Source: Paludibacteraceae bacterium (GTDB taxonomy: Bacteria > Bacteroidota > Bacteroidia > Bacteroidales > Paludibacteraceae). Taken from it: a stretch of DNA of 64,000 nt. Made by a program: the position numbers and the translations under genes. This document shows, piece by piece, positions 1-10,356 of the stretch; the stretch's first letter is position 1, and each line of letters opens with the position of its first letter. Below the pieces are notes generated by a model. That model saw nothing but the letters and a program-made list of their open reading frames with translations. It did no database searches and had not been told where the DNA came from. The stretch is taken from the NCBI GenBank assembly GCA_017479885.1, contig JAFVBR010000034.1, forward strand, positions 124,001 through 188,000. Direction: 5' to 3'.

Positions 1-1
1 C

Positions 2-2329
2 GAAGAGCGCACTTGGACTCAATATTTTATGCCTTATGCCGAAGTAGGAATGGTCAAGAACGCCAGCAAGGATGTGCTTCTCCATTTTTCTGTCAGTGCC
101 GGCAAGGGTAGAATGGTGGTATATACAACCGGCGTAAAGCAAGGACTGAAGATTGTTCTGACCAATACGCAGAATAATGAGATAGTCGGCACTTGGCAAC
201 AGGATGTTGCGCCTGAGAATGTGTTCGAGAACACAATCTCACTCGCTGACTCGGTTGAGGAGCACTACAAAGTTCAGATTTATGACTGCAACGGGCGGCT
301 TCTTCTCACGTATTCGCCTGAGCCCAAGTCTAATGTGCGCCCTGTTCCTGAACCTGCCAAACCTCAAAAACTCCCTCAAGAAATCGAACTGCAGGAGCAA
401 CTTTATCTTACCGGTCTTCATCTTGAGCAGTATCGTCATGCCACTTATCGTCCAGAGGATTACTACGAAGAAGCGCTTCGCCGTGATTCTGGCGACATCC
501 GATGCAACAACGCCATGGGACTTTTGTTCCTGAGAAAAGGCAAGCCTGAAGAAGCGGAAAAGTATTTGCGCCGTGCTGTTGCCACCATGACAGAGCGTAA
601 CCCCAATCCCTACGACGGAGAACCATACTACAATCTTGGTATTGCTCTTATGCAGCAGGACAAACTGGATGATTCACTCGAGTGTTTCTGGAAAGCAACA
701 TGGAATGCTGCATGGCAAGACAGCGCTTTCTTTATGGTGGCGCAGATTGAGTCACGCAAGGGAAACTTCTGTCGTGCACTTGAGGTAATAGAGCGCTCTT
801 TGATCAGAAATGCTCACAATACCCGCGCGTTAGTGCTCAAGGCAGCTTTGCTTCATATTCTCGGAAATGAAAGTTCGGCTAAAGAGGTCGTCATGAATGT
901 ACTTGTTATTGACAGCATGAACTTGGCGGCAAGGTATCTCCTGTATCTTATGAATGAAGAAAATATGAGTGCTGCCAAGGTAACTGAAGGTATGCGTGCT
1001 ACTCCGCACGACTTTATAGAGTATGCTCTTGACTTTGCTGCGGCAGGTATGTATGAAACTGCAATCTCTCTTCTCAAGTTCTATATAAAGAATACAGAAG
1101 GGGATATTTATCCTGTCGTATATTATGCTGTGTCTGATTTTCTTGCTGCTTCAGGCAACCGGCAAGAGGCGGAACAGATACTTAAGAAAGCAGAGTCTGC
1201 TTGTCCTGACGGTTGCTTCCCCAATCGTGAAGAGGAGGTGAGACTGCTCAAGCATGCCATTGTCAGACAGCCCGACAGTCCTAAGGCTTATTACTATCTC
1301 GGCAATTTCTTCTATTCCAAGCGTCTCTATGAGGATGCTCAGCATTGTTGGCTCACTTCTATCGGTCTTGACGATAGTTTCCCAACTGTATGGAGAAATA
1401 TGGCGTTGGTATATTACAACAAACTTCATGACAAACAAAAAGCACTGGATGCAATTGAGCGTGCATTCTCACTCGATGAGACCGACTCCCGCGTGTTTAT
1501 GGAACTCTACCAGTTGTACAAAAAACTCGGACGAGGCTACAACGAACGCAAGGTGCTGCTTGAGAAGCACATGAATCTTGTTGAAGAGCGCGATGATATG
1601 ATGGTGGAATATGTGCAGTTGCTCAATCAGCAGCAGAACTACACGGAGGCTCTGCGCCTTACTCTTGCCCGTCATTTCCACCCATGGGAAGGAGGCGAAG
1701 GCAAGATTACCGGTCAGTATAAATTGAGCCTTAGGGAAATGGCGAAACAGAAACTTGCAGCCGGTATGTACCAGGAAGCTCTTCTGCTGCTACAACGCAC
1801 AGATGTTTTCCCTGAAAACCTTGGCGAAGGCAAACTGGAAACAATGCCAGAAAACGATATTGATTTCTATAAGGCACTCGCTCTGCAGGGTATGGGCAGA
1901 AATGAAGAGGCAAAAGCATACTTCAAAAAGGCTACTGCAGGTCAGTCTGTTCCGCAGCAGGCGTTCTATTATAACGATTCGCAACCGGATATGATATATT
2001 ATCAGGCTCTGGCATGGCATGCCTTGGGTGATGACGAACATGCGAAGATGTTATTCGACAGATTGTTGGAGCATGGCAGGCAACACTTGAATGACACTGG
2101 TTGCCGCATCGACTATTTCGCTGTTTCACTCCCCGAGTTGGCAATATGGGAAGACGATCTTGATATTCGCAACAGAATTCACTGCTTGTTTGTAATGGGC
2201 TTGGGTTATCTTGGCAATGGAGAGAAGGAGAACGCGGCAAAGTGTCTTGCTGAAGTGCTTCAACTCGACCCGAATCATCAGTCGGCACAAGTATTGCTTG
2301 ATGAAACATTAAACACCAATACATTGTAA
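2..2329 (+). CDS. TPR-repeat protein, DUF5107-type, 5' end outside window
   Basis: The reading frame is already open at base 2, before the first ATG at 29. The residues just before that ATG (WTQYFMPY) match the end of the beta-sandwich domain of DUF5107 proteins, so the true start lies upstream of the window. The visible ~775 residues have a short beta-rich stretch followed by many tetratricopeptide repeats from about residue 130 to the C-terminus (for example YYNLGIALMQQ, AYYYLGNFFY and NAMGLLFLRKG). TPR arrays bind proteins. In Bacteroidota, DUF5107-TPR proteins often lie beside glycan utilisation loci, though their role is not established. Only 29 bp separate it from the AraC gene, so the two are probably co-transcribed. 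No catalytic motif was seen. Confidence 0.85.
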   Translation, partial: EERTWTQYFMPYAEVGMVKNASKDVLLHFSVSAGKGRMVVYTTGVKQGLKIVLTNTQNNEIVGTWQQDVAPENVFENTISLADSVEEHYKVQIYDCNGRLLLTYSPEPKSNVRPVPEPAKPQKLPQEIELQEQLYLTGLHLEQYRHATYRPEDYYEEALRRDSGDIRCNNAMGLLFLRKGKPEEAEKYLRRAVATMTERNPNPYDGEPYYNLGIALMQQDKLDDSLECFWKATWNAAWQDSAFFMVAQIESRKGNFCRALEVIERSLIRNAHNTRALVLKAALLHILGNESSAKEVVMNVLVIDSMNLAARYLLYLMNEENMSAAKVTEGMRATPHDFIEYALDFAAAGMYETAISLLKFYIKNTEGDIYPVVYYAVSDFLAASGNRQEAEQILKKAESACPDGCFPNREEEVRLLKHAIVRQPDSPKAYYYLGNFFYSKRLYEDAQHCWLTSIGLDDSFPTVWRNMALVYYNKLHDKQKALDAIERAFSLDETDSRVFMELYQLYKKLGRGYNERKVLLEKHMNLVEERDDMMVEYVQLLNQQQNYTEALRLTLARHFHPWEGGEGKITGQYKLSLREMAKQKLAAGMYQEALLLLQRTDVFPENLGEGKLETMPENDIDFYKALALQGMGRNEEAKAYFKKATAGQSVPQQAFYYNDSQPDMIYYQALAWHALGDDEHAKMLFDRLLEHGRQHLNDTGCRIDYFAVSLPELAIWEDDLDIRNRIHCLFVMGLGYLGNGEKENAAKCLAEVLQLDPNHQSAQVLLDETLNTNTL

Positions 2330-2358
2330 TTAAACAAAGCAACTAACACGATATCATA

Positions 2359-3282
2359 ATGAAACGACTTGACGGTTTTCCCGGTTCACGGGTTATAGTT
2401 TTGCCTAACTCAGTAGTGCAGGAGTTGGAGAACGATACAATTGGAGAGGATTTGCATATTACTGATATCGGCTATTATCCACAGGCAGAAGGTCATGAAG
2501 TTCACCGTAACAAGGGGATTAATCAATATGTGCTTCTGTATTGTGTGGACGGAAGCGGATGGTTTGCAATAGACGAAGAACGGTATGAGCTCCGGCACAA
2601 CCAATATGTGATTCTCCCTGCCAACACACCGCATGCCTATGGCAGTTCTGAACAAACGCCTTGGACTATCTATTGGATTCATTTCAAGGGAAAGAAAGCC
2701 TCTTTCTTTGCTGATGGCGGACCTTATGCCAAAGAGATTGCCGTTGCAAACGACTCGCGCATTGAAGAGCGTCTGCTTCTGTTTGAAGAGATTTTCGGCT
2801 GTATGGCAATGGGCTATAGTATGGACAATATTCACTATGCCATTACTTGTTTGTATCATTTCCTCGGGTCTCTTGTTTTCCCTGACAAATGGCGCGAAGC
2901 TAAACGTAGCGGCAGTGTCGGGGTGGATGTGATAGAACAGGCAATTCATTTCATGCATGATAATCTTCATAGGAAACTTACATTGCTGGAGATTGCGGAA
3001 TATATTCACTATTCTCCGTCTCATTTCTCCAGCGTTTTCCATAAGAAAACAGGTTTCCCTCCGCTTGATTATTTCACGCGTCTTAAAGTGCAGAAGGCAT
3101 GTGAGATGCTTGATCTGCACGGAATGAGAATCAACCAGATATCTCCACAACTCGGCTATGACGACCCGCTCTATTTCTCTCGTGTATTTACAAAAATTAT
3201 GGGTATGTCGCCAATGAGTTTTAAGAAAAGAGGGCAAACAAAAGACGATGCTGTTGATAATAGAATTCTACATACAAATTAA
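2359..3282 (+). CDS. AraC family transcriptional regulator
   Basis: This 307-residue protein has an N-terminal cupin-like sugar-binding domain (about residues 20-170, including AFDEERY-type strands and the NTPHAYGSS turn) and a C-terminal double helix-turn-helix (about residues 190-295). The second HTH has the typical LGYDDPLYFSRVFTKIMGMSP signature. That architecture is of the MelR/RhaS kind, one-component regulators that sense a small sugar in the cytoplasm. The gene lies 69 bp upstream of the alpha-galactosidase/SusCD operon on the same strand, so it is the likely activator of that locus (inference). There is no signal peptide or two-component domain, so it is not a hybrid two-component system regulator. 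Confidence 0.9.
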   Translation: MKRLDGFPGSRVIVLPNSVVQELENDTIGEDLHITDIGYYPQAEGHEVHRNKGINQYVLLYCVDGSGWFAIDEERYELRHNQYVILPANTPHAYGSSEQTPWTIYWIHFKGKKASFFADGGPYAKEIAVANDSRIEERLLLFEEIFGCMAMGYSMDNIHYAITCLYHFLGSLVFPDKWREAKRSGSVGVDVIEQAIHFMHDNLHRKLTLLEIAEYIHYSPSHFSSVFHKKTGFPPLDYFTRLKVQKACEMLDLHGMRINQISPQLGYDDPLYFSRVFTKIMGMSPMSFKKRGQTKDDAVDNRILHTN

Positions 3283-3293
3283 GGTATTGTCTA

Positions 3294-3325
3294 TTGTCCG
3301 CCTACGTTTTGCTTACTAAATTTGC
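3294..3325 (+). promoter_or_regulatory. Bacteroidota-type promoter of the alpha-galactoside operon
   Basis: A perfect -7 box TAAATTTGC lies at 3317-3325, with TTG at 3294-3296, exactly 20 bp upstream of the box. The first ATG that gives a signal peptide follows at 3352. The position implies a transcript start near 3332, so the TTG codon at 3322, which overlaps the box, cannot be the start codon. Confidence 0.7.
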
Positions 3326-3351
3326 ACAACTTAACATTATTCCCTGAAAAT

Positions 3352-5529
3352 ATGAAAAACATAAGACTATCCTCTTTGGTTATCTTACTGATTGCATGTG
3401 CTTTGATGCCTGTCAAGGCTGCAGAGACCATAGTTATTGAAACATCCGGAACTGCTTTGGTTTTCAAAGCTGAAGCAGGTGAGAAACTCTATCAGAGTTA
3501 CCTCGGTCAGCGTCTGGAATCAAAAACTGAGTACGAAGCATTTTCCCCTGCTTTTGATGCTTTCCCCACATTTGGCGGCAAAGCTTTCGGTGAGGCGGCA
3601 TTACGCATTGTTCACCAGGATGGTAATACTTCAACCGAACTGGTGTATGAAAGTGTTGAGACTTCAAATGACGGTGATGTGGTGTTCACCACAATCAATC
3701 TCAAAGACCCCGTATATCCTGTTAATGTGAGACTTTGCTTCAAGGCATATCAAAAATCAGATGTGATTGAGCAGTGGATGGAGATTGAGCATACCGAAAA
3801 GAAAGGTGTCGTTCTCTACGACTTCTCTTCTTCATATCTATCTCTTGCCGCTCAAAAATATTTCCTCACAGAGTTTCATGGTGATTGGGCACAGGAGATG
3901 CAGATGGAAGAGCAGCAATTGATTTATGGCACCAAGATAATAGATTCACGCATCGGTGTCAGAAGCAATCAGTTTGCTCATGCATGCTTTCTTCTGTCTG
4001 AGAATCAGAAAGCTGCCGAGAATTCAGGCAACGTGTTGGCAGGTCAGTTGGAATGGCCCGGCAGTTGGCAGCTTCGTTTTGAGGTTAACCAACTTGGCGA
4101 CCTTCATCTGATCAGTGGTATGAATCCTTATGCTTCGCACTACAATCTGCCGCAGAAAACCGTTTTCAAGACTCCTGCCTTTCTGTTCACTTATTCCAAT
4201 GCCGGCACCGGTCTTGTAACACGTCGTTTCCATCGCTGGGCAAAGCAATATGGTATCCATGACGGTTCGCGCACACGCATGACTCTTTTGAACAATTGGG
4301 AGGCTACTTATTTCAAATTCAATGAAGAAGTGCTTAAAGGCATTATAGCAGATGCTGCAGATATGGGTTTTGAACTCTTCCTCCTTGATGACGGATGGTT
4401 CGGTAACAAATATCCTCGCAACTCTGACCATCAGGGTCTTGGCGACTGGGAGACCAACCATGAGAAGCTGCCTAACGGACTTGGTTGTCTTGTTAAGGAA
4501 GCTACCGATAAGGGCATACAATTCGGTATATGGCTCGAACCCGAGATGATCAATCCTAAGAGCGAACTCTATGAGAAACATCCCGAGTGGGTTATCACCC
4601 AACCGAAACGCGAAATAGACACTCAGCGTCATCAGATGATACTTGACCTGACCAACCCCAAGGTGCAGGACTACGTGTTCTCCGTCGTTGACCGGACCAT
4701 GCAACAGAATCCCGGCATTGCATATATCAAGTGGGATTGCAACCGCTATATGACCAATGCTGCATCGCCTTATCTTAAGCCTCAGGATCAGTCGCATTTG
4801 TTTATCGAATATACAAGAGGATTGTATAAGGTGCTTGACCGCGTTCGCGAAAAGTATCCCGATACTCACATGATGCTTTGCTCGGGTGGCGGCGGAAGAA
4901 TTGATTATGGTACACTTCGCTATTTCGATGAGTTCTGGATTAGTGACAATACCGATGCTCTTGACCGTATATTCATCCAGTGGGGTACAACGTATTTCTT
5001 CCCTGCTATGGCTCTTGCAAGCCATGTGAGCGTTGTTCCGAACCATATTACAAAGCGTATTATCCCTCTCAAGTTCCGTTTCGATGTGGCAATGTCTGCC
5101 AAACTCGGTATGGACCTTCAACCTAAAGATATGAGCGATGAGGACAAGCAATTCGCAAAGAATGCAATTCAGGAATACTATGGCATTCGCAGTATTGTTC
5201 AACAAGGCGACTTGTACCGCTTGCTCTCTCCCTATGAAGGCCGTCGTACCGCAATGCAGTATGTTACAGAAGACAAACAGAAGTCAGTAGTGTTCTCTTA
5301 TCTTCTGAAGAAGACCATCAACGGTGAGCGCACTCCGCTTGTGCTGCAAGGACTTGATCCGAACAAGCATTATACGGTTAAAGAAATTAACAAAGACCCC
5401 AAACAATATTCATGGTTCTCATCGCTCGAGGGTAAGACGTTCTCTGGTGACTACCTGATGAAGTATGGTCTTCGTTTTACAATGTATAATGAGTATGACA
5501 GCAAGGTCATCCTCCTTGAAGCCAGGTAA
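3352..5529 (+). CDS. alpha-galactosidase, GH36
   Basis: The protein is 725 residues from ATG 3352, which opens a clear signal peptide (SLVILLIACALMPVKA, then AE). GH36 enzymes hydrolyse terminal alpha-D-galactosides such as melibiose, raffinose and side chains of galactomannan. The order is an N-terminal beta-sandwich (to about residue 300), a TIM barrel (300-600) and a C-terminal beta domain. Catalytic landmarks are LLDDGWFG, the nucleophile Asp in IKWDCNR and the acid/base Asp in SDNTD, and GIWLEPEM is also typical. It is probably periplasmic. It is the first gene of the operon and is followed after 42 bp by susC. Confidence 0.93.
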   Translation: MKNIRLSSLVILLIACALMPVKAAETIVIETSGTALVFKAEAGEKLYQSYLGQRLESKTEYEAFSPAFDAFPTFGGKAFGEAALRIVHQDGNTSTELVYESVETSNDGDVVFTTINLKDPVYPVNVRLCFKAYQKSDVIEQWMEIEHTEKKGVVLYDFSSSYLSLAAQKYFLTEFHGDWAQEMQMEEQQLIYGTKIIDSRIGVRSNQFAHACFLLSENQKAAENSGNVLAGQLEWPGSWQLRFEVNQLGDLHLISGMNPYASHYNLPQKTVFKTPAFLFTYSNAGTGLVTRRFHRWAKQYGIHDGSRTRMTLLNNWEATYFKFNEEVLKGIIADAADMGFELFLLDDGWFGNKYPRNSDHQGLGDWETNHEKLPNGLGCLVKEATDKGIQFGIWLEPEMINPKSELYEKHPEWVITQPKREIDTQRHQMILDLTNPKVQDYVFSVVDRTMQQNPGIAYIKWDCNRYMTNAASPYLKPQDQSHLFIEYTRGLYKVLDRVREKYPDTHMMLCSGGGGRIDYGTLRYFDEFWISDNTDALDRIFIQWGTTYFFPAMALASHVSVVPNHITKRIIPLKFRFDVAMSAKLGMDLQPKDMSDEDKQFAKNAIQEYYGIRSIVQQGDLYRLLSPYEGRRTAMQYVTEDKQKSVVFSYLLKKTINGERTPLVLQGLDPNKHYTVKEINKDPKQYSWFSSLEGKTFSGDYLMKYGLRFTMYNEYDSKVILLEAR

Positions 5530-5571
5530 TTGACATTTCTTAATCCGAAACAATCAACAAATATACCCATC

Positions 5572-8500
5572 ATGAAACACAAACTTACTTTAATTCTCCT
5601 GCTTCTGCCTCTTATGGCAATGGCACAAATCAACCTGACAGGTCAAGTTACTGACTCGCAGTCTGGTGAACCATTGGTGGGAGTGAGTGTGGCAAGTCCT
5701 AAAAACTCCACAGGCACTATCACTGATATTGATGGCAATTTCTCGCTTACTCTGCAGCAAGCCGATGTGGTCAGTTTCTCTTATGTAGGATACGACACAC
5801 AGACTCAGCGTGTAAGCTCTTCAACCACTCTTAAGATAGCTCTCAAGGAAACTTCCGAAGCTCTTGACGAGGTGGTTGTTGTCGGTGCTGCTATGAAGAA
5901 GAGTGACCTCACAGGTTCAGTAGGTAGCATTTCCGCCGAACAGATAAAGGAAGTGCCCACCGCCAACCTCAACCAGGCTTTGCAAGGCAAAGTCCCCGGT
6001 GTTTATATTGAGGCGAACCCTAAACCGGGAGCAAATGCTTCCATAAAGATTCGTGGCAACAACTCAATCTCTTATGGCACCACACCTCTGTATGTTATTG
6101 ATAACATTATGATTGATGATACAGACATCTCCACCGTCAACCCCAACGACATTGCCAGCATCGAGATTCTGAAAGATGCTTCTGCAACTGCTCTCTATGG
6201 TGCTCGCGGTGCAAACGGCGTTGTGGTCATCACTACCAAACGCGGTCAAAAGGGTAAAGGACGTGTAACATACGACGGTTGGGTAGGCTGGCAGACGTTT
6301 GCCAACAACATACCGGTAATGGATGGCCCTCAGACTTTCGATTATCGTATTGACTCCTATGCCAATAGCTATATTGACAAGAACCCCACTTCTGACCGTG
6401 ATAAATACATAGAGCGCTATCTGCTAATTGACGGCAAGCGTATGTCGCAAAACGTGGCTTTCGCTTCGTGGGAAATGGATGCCTATAAAGAAGGCCTGAC
6501 TTACAACTGGGTGGACGAGATTACTCGCCCGGGTTTCCAGCATAACCACAACGTCACCTTCTCAGGTGCGACCGAGCATGCCAATTATTTCACAAGTTTT
6601 GGCTATTCCAACCAGAAAGGTCAGATTATCGGTGCGGCTTATCATCGATATAACGGTAAGGTAAATCTTGAGTTCGACATCAATAAGTGGCTCAAGATAG
6701 GTACAAACAATTCGCTTGCTTATTCGGTTGAGAATCCTATGGCAGACGACAATATGTATCTTGTCGCTTTCCGAGCTGACCCATTGTATTATATCAATGA
6801 CGAGCAATACTACATGTGGGAAGGAAAACTTGAAAGTCAGTCGTTCCACAACCCCATCAAGGCAATGAAGACTATCACCCGCGATGTGGACAAGTTCCGT
6901 TACTTGACTTCCAACTATATTGATATTCACCCTGTCAAAGGTTTGAATATCCGTTCCACCTTCTCGCTTGACTTTGCTCAGCAAGAAAACGATTACTATT
7001 TCAACACTCATAGTACAACTTCCTATCAGAATGCATACGATGGTTATGCTCAGCAGTATCGTACCAAGAGCCTGAATTGGCAGTGGGATAACACCGTTTC
7101 TTACAACACCACCATTGCTGAAAAGCATCGTATCGGAGCCGTGGTCGGTATGGACATGTCTTACTACAGCAACAACTGGAATCAGATTAACGCTGTAGGT
7201 TTCGGCAACGACCTCTTCGGTTATAAGAACATAGGCGCTGCAACCAACAAGGAGCAGTCGTCGTGGAGCAGCGCGTGGACAAGTTACTCTCTTATGTCTG
7301 CATACATCCGTGCCAACTACGTATATGATTCACGTTACTATATAACGTTCACCGGTCGTGCCGACGGTTCGTCCAAGTTCGGACCTTTCCACAAATGGGG
7401 CTTCTTCCCTTCAGTGGCTGCAAGCTGGAACATCACGGGTGAGCAGTTCATGAAAGATCAGAATGTAGTGAACAACCTGCGTCTGCGTCTGGGTTACGGT
7501 TTGGTTGGTAACCAAAACATACCTAACTACGGTTACAACACTATCTTCACCACCCGTACCACTCTCGAGAGCTTCGTATTTGTCAACGACGGTATGTCTC
7601 GTGGCGGCACCAATGGTGCTTATGGTAACCCAGATCTCCGTTGGGAGACTCAGAAACAGCTCAACGTGGGAATTGATGCTGCTTTCTGGCATGATCGAAT
7701 CCAAATGAATCTGGACTATTTCTACACCAACAACGAAGACTTGCTTATGCAACGTAGTCTTGCAGGAACCTACGGCTATGCTTATATGCTCGACAACGTA
7801 GGTTGTCTGCTCAATCAGGGTGTTGAGTTCAATTTCGACATCACTCCTGTTAAAACCAAAGACTGGCAGTGGAATATAGGTTTCAACATAGCGACTGCAA
7901 GAAACAAAATCACTGCTTTGTATGGCGACGTTGACAAGATTTACAATGTGTCTGGCAACTCTGTTCAGCGTACCGGCAACCTCTTCATTGGCGAATCGCT
8001 CAATAACATCTATGTCTATCAGTTCGACAAAATCGCTCAGGAGGAGGATATGGAGTACGTTGCAACACTCGACCTCGGTGGCCGCAAGGTTCGTCCGGGC
8101 GACATACTCCCTGTTGACCGCAATGGCGACAAGGTGATTGACGATGGCGACCGCTATATTATCGGTAATACTGATCCTAAGTTCTACGGCGGTATCCATA
8201 CCGACCTTTCATGGCGTGGACTGAGTCTGCAAATCGTTGCCACCTATAGTTACGGCGCACGTCGTATCAGTAGTTTGTATGAGACTCTGATGCAAACCAA
8301 CGGTGCTACCACCACTCATGCAGACAACCTCAATCGTTGGACTCCGGAGAACACCAACACCAATATCAATCGCGCATATTGGGGGTCTGACCGTTTCTCC
8401 ATGAGTATGGTTGACTACGGAATTCAGGACGCTTCGTTCCTCAAGATTTCTGCCATGACGTTGGCATACGACTTCCCGAAACGTTGGATGGAAACAATTC

Positions 8501-8637
8501 ATTTCAACAACGCACGTATCTATTTCACGGCAAACAATCCGTTTACCTTCACCAAGTATAAGGGCTATGACCCTGAGAGCGGTGACTATTACCCATCGTC
8601 ACGCATGTATGTTATTGGTCTGAATATCGGATTCTAA
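5572..8637 (+). CDS. SusC-like TonB-dependent outer-membrane transporter
   Basis: The protein is 1021 residues from ATG 5572 (MKHKLTLILLLLPLMAMAQ, a signal peptide); the in-frame TTG at 5530 would bury that signal. Domains: a carboxypeptidase-regulatory-like beta-sandwich (about 20-105, GQVTDSQSGEPLVGVSV), a TonB-box region rich in DEVVVVG, the plug (VPGVYI, IKIRGNNS, ASIEILKDASATALYGARGANGV), and a long beta-barrel ending in an aromatic residue (NIGF). It forms the energised pore that imports oligosaccharides captured by the SusD partner encoded directly downstream. By context the substrate is a galactose-containing oligosaccharide (inference). Confidence 0.95.
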   Translation: MKHKLTLILLLLPLMAMAQINLTGQVTDSQSGEPLVGVSVASPKNSTGTITDIDGNFSLTLQQADVVSFSYVGYDTQTQRVSSSTTLKIALKETSEALDEVVVVGAAMKKSDLTGSVGSISAEQIKEVPTANLNQALQGKVPGVYIEANPKPGANASIKIRGNNSISYGTTPLYVIDNIMIDDTDISTVNPNDIASIEILKDASATALYGARGANGVVVITTKRGQKGKGRVTYDGWVGWQTFANNIPVMDGPQTFDYRIDSYANSYIDKNPTSDRDKYIERYLLIDGKRMSQNVAFASWEMDAYKEGLTYNWVDEITRPGFQHNHNVTFSGATEHANYFTSFGYSNQKGQIIGAAYHRYNGKVNLEFDINKWLKIGTNNSLAYSVENPMADDNMYLVAFRADPLYYINDEQYYMWEGKLESQSFHNPIKAMKTITRDVDKFRYLTSNYIDIHPVKGLNIRSTFSLDFAQQENDYYFNTHSTTSYQNAYDGYAQQYRTKSLNWQWDNTVSYNTTIAEKHRIGAVVGMDMSYYSNNWNQINAVGFGNDLFGYKNIGAATNKEQSSWSSAWTSYSLMSAYIRANYVYDSRYYITFTGRADGSSKFGPFHKWGFFPSVAASWNITGEQFMKDQNVVNNLRLRLGYGLVGNQNIPNYGYNTIFTTRTTLESFVFVNDGMSRGGTNGAYGNPDLRWETQKQLNVGIDAAFWHDRIQMNLDYFYTNNEDLLMQRSLAGTYGYAYMLDNVGCLLNQGVEFNFDITPVKTKDWQWNIGFNIATARNKITALYGDVDKIYNVSGNSVQRTGNLFIGESLNNIYVYQFDKIAQEEDMEYVATLDLGGRKVRPGDILPVDRNGDKVIDDGDRYIIGNTDPKFYGGIHTDLSWRGLSLQIVATYSYGARRISSLYETLMQTNGATTTHADNLNRWTPENTNTNINRAYWGSDRFSMSMVDYGIQDASFLKISAMTLAYDFPKRWMETIHFNNARIYFTANNPFTFTKYKGYDPESGDYYPSSRMYVIGLNIGF

Positions 8638-8686
8638 GAAATTATCAATTTGTCACATGAGATATAACGATTAAAAATTGCAGATT

Positions 8687-10279
8687 ATGAAAAATATAAT
8701 GAATAAATCTATCGTTGCGTTGGCACTTCTGATTTCCGTCATCGCCATGGACAGCTGTAGCGATTTCTTGTCTCAGGAGCCTCAAACCGCTCTCTCTACC
8801 GAGCAGGTATTTGCCAACATTGACAATATACAGCCTTATCTTAATGGTGTATATTATTGCTTCCGTCGTACACGGTATGAGCGTACCGGACTATATGTCT
8901 TCCTTGGCTTGGATGAGACCCGCCAAGGCGACTACCAAGTGTGGACAGAAGCTCCGCAAGCCAGTCTCGACTACTACAACGGTCTCTTCAATCGTGAGAA
9001 CGTATGCGTGGCTGCTGCATGGAATATTCGCTGGCCGGTCATTATCCGTGCCTCTCAAGCACTTGATGCTCTCAACAAAATGACTGTAGAGCCTGAAGAT
9101 TCAGCGCGTGTATCGTCGTTTATCGGTCAAGCAGAGTTCTATCGTGGTGCCATGTTGTTCGAGATGGCGCAATATTGGGGTGGGCTGCCGATACCTGAAG
9201 TGAAAGACGGTAGTATTGTCCTCTCGGGCAGAAAGAACATTACTGATACCTATGAGTATATTGTGGCTGACCTCGAAGATGCCATTCTTCGTCTGCCGGA
9301 TACCAAACAAACTGATTTGCGTATTCCTACCAAATGGGCGGCTCAGGCAGTGCTTGCACGTCTTTACATGTCTGCTTGGGAAGATGAGTCGCTTGCAGGC
9401 AAGTCCGGCTATCGCGATTACGACAAGGCTCAAAAGTTGCTCGAGGAGATAATCAACTGTGGTGAGTTCGATTTTATGCCTGATTATGCAGACTTGTGGA
9501 ATCCTGACAAGAACTGCGAACAAGAAGCCATCTTTACTCTCTATTGGGGTAGTCTCGAAGCTGACGTTCACGGTTTGCAGTGGCATATAGGTTCGCGTGC
9601 GGCCACTTCTCCTTCTACATGCTATTTCGGTGGATACGACTTGGTCAATCCCTCCGCCTGGGCTTATAGCAAATCTACTGAAACTATTGATGGTGGCCCC
9701 GGACTCTGGGAACCGGGCGACACACGTTATGAAGAGTCTATCCGCACCGATTACACTTATCAGGGCAACAAGTGTACCGAAGTGACAGGTTTCGGCGACG
9801 ACCAACTCTTGCCGCACTTCAAGAAATACGAAGACATCCGTACCGATGGTGTGCAGTCGTTCTGGAATGCAGGTAAAAACACTTATTATCTTCGTCTTGC
9901 CGACATCTATCTGCTGAATGCTGAGTGTTTGAATGAGTTGGATCGTCAGCCGGAGGCTATTAAAATGGTCAATCGAGTTCGTCAACGCGGGTTCGGTCTC
10001 AACTGGGACGCTTCCAAAGAATGGACTGCCATGAGTAAAGATGAGTTCCTTGACAAGTTGTTTGATGAGCGTACTCGCGAACTCAGTTGCGAAGGGTGGC
10101 GTCGTATCGACTTGACACGTGCCGGACTATACGTTAAACGCGTAATGCAGCATAACAAGTGGGCTCGTGAGACAGGTACGCTGCAGACTGACAACCATTT
10201 CCTGCTTTATCCTATTCCCGACACCGAGATTAAGGCTAACACCAACCTCTCGTCTGCCGACCAGAATCCAGGATACTAA
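8687..10279 (+). CDS. SusD-like surface glycan-binding lipoprotein (RagB/SusD)
   Basis: The protein is 530 residues from ATG 8687. The N-terminus is a lipoprotein signal ending at Cys in DSCSDFLSQEP, the usual start of a mature SusD. Four TPR-like helices and the conserved C-terminal region LRLADIYLLNAECLNE and TRELSCEGWRRIDLTR are family hallmarks. It sits on the outside of the outer membrane as a lid over the SusC barrel and binds the incoming glycan. It is 49 bp downstream of susC. Confidence 0.94.
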   Translation: MKNIMNKSIVALALLISVIAMDSCSDFLSQEPQTALSTEQVFANIDNIQPYLNGVYYCFRRTRYERTGLYVFLGLDETRQGDYQVWTEAPQASLDYYNGLFNRENVCVAAAWNIRWPVIIRASQALDALNKMTVEPEDSARVSSFIGQAEFYRGAMLFEMAQYWGGLPIPEVKDGSIVLSGRKNITDTYEYIVADLEDAILRLPDTKQTDLRIPTKWAAQAVLARLYMSAWEDESLAGKSGYRDYDKAQKLLEEIINCGEFDFMPDYADLWNPDKNCEQEAIFTLYWGSLEADVHGLQWHIGSRAATSPSTCYFGGYDLVNPSAWAYSKSTETIDGGPGLWEPGDTRYEESIRTDYTYQGNKCTEVTGFGDDQLLPHFKKYEDIRTDGVQSFWNAGKNTYYLRLADIYLLNAECLNELDRQPEAIKMVNRVRQRGFGLNWDASKEWTAMSKDEFLDKLFDERTRELSCEGWRRIDLTRAGLYVKRVMQHNKWARETGTLQTDNHFLLYPIPDTEIKANTNLSSADQNPGY

Positions 10280-10356
10280 AATATATAGCAAATATATATA
10301 CATTTATATATAAAAATCAATCAACCAATTTAATTATCAACTAAAATTTTACAGTC

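Noticed and set aside
2410..3237. Minus-strand ORF of 275 codons over the AraC gene
   Set aside because: It is antisense to a typical AraC protein, with no ribosome site or family signal.
4024..5205. Long minus-strand ORF of 393 codons inside the GH36 gene
   Set aside because: It lies wholly opposite a gene with clear GH36 catalytic motifs, and its translation has no recognisable domain.
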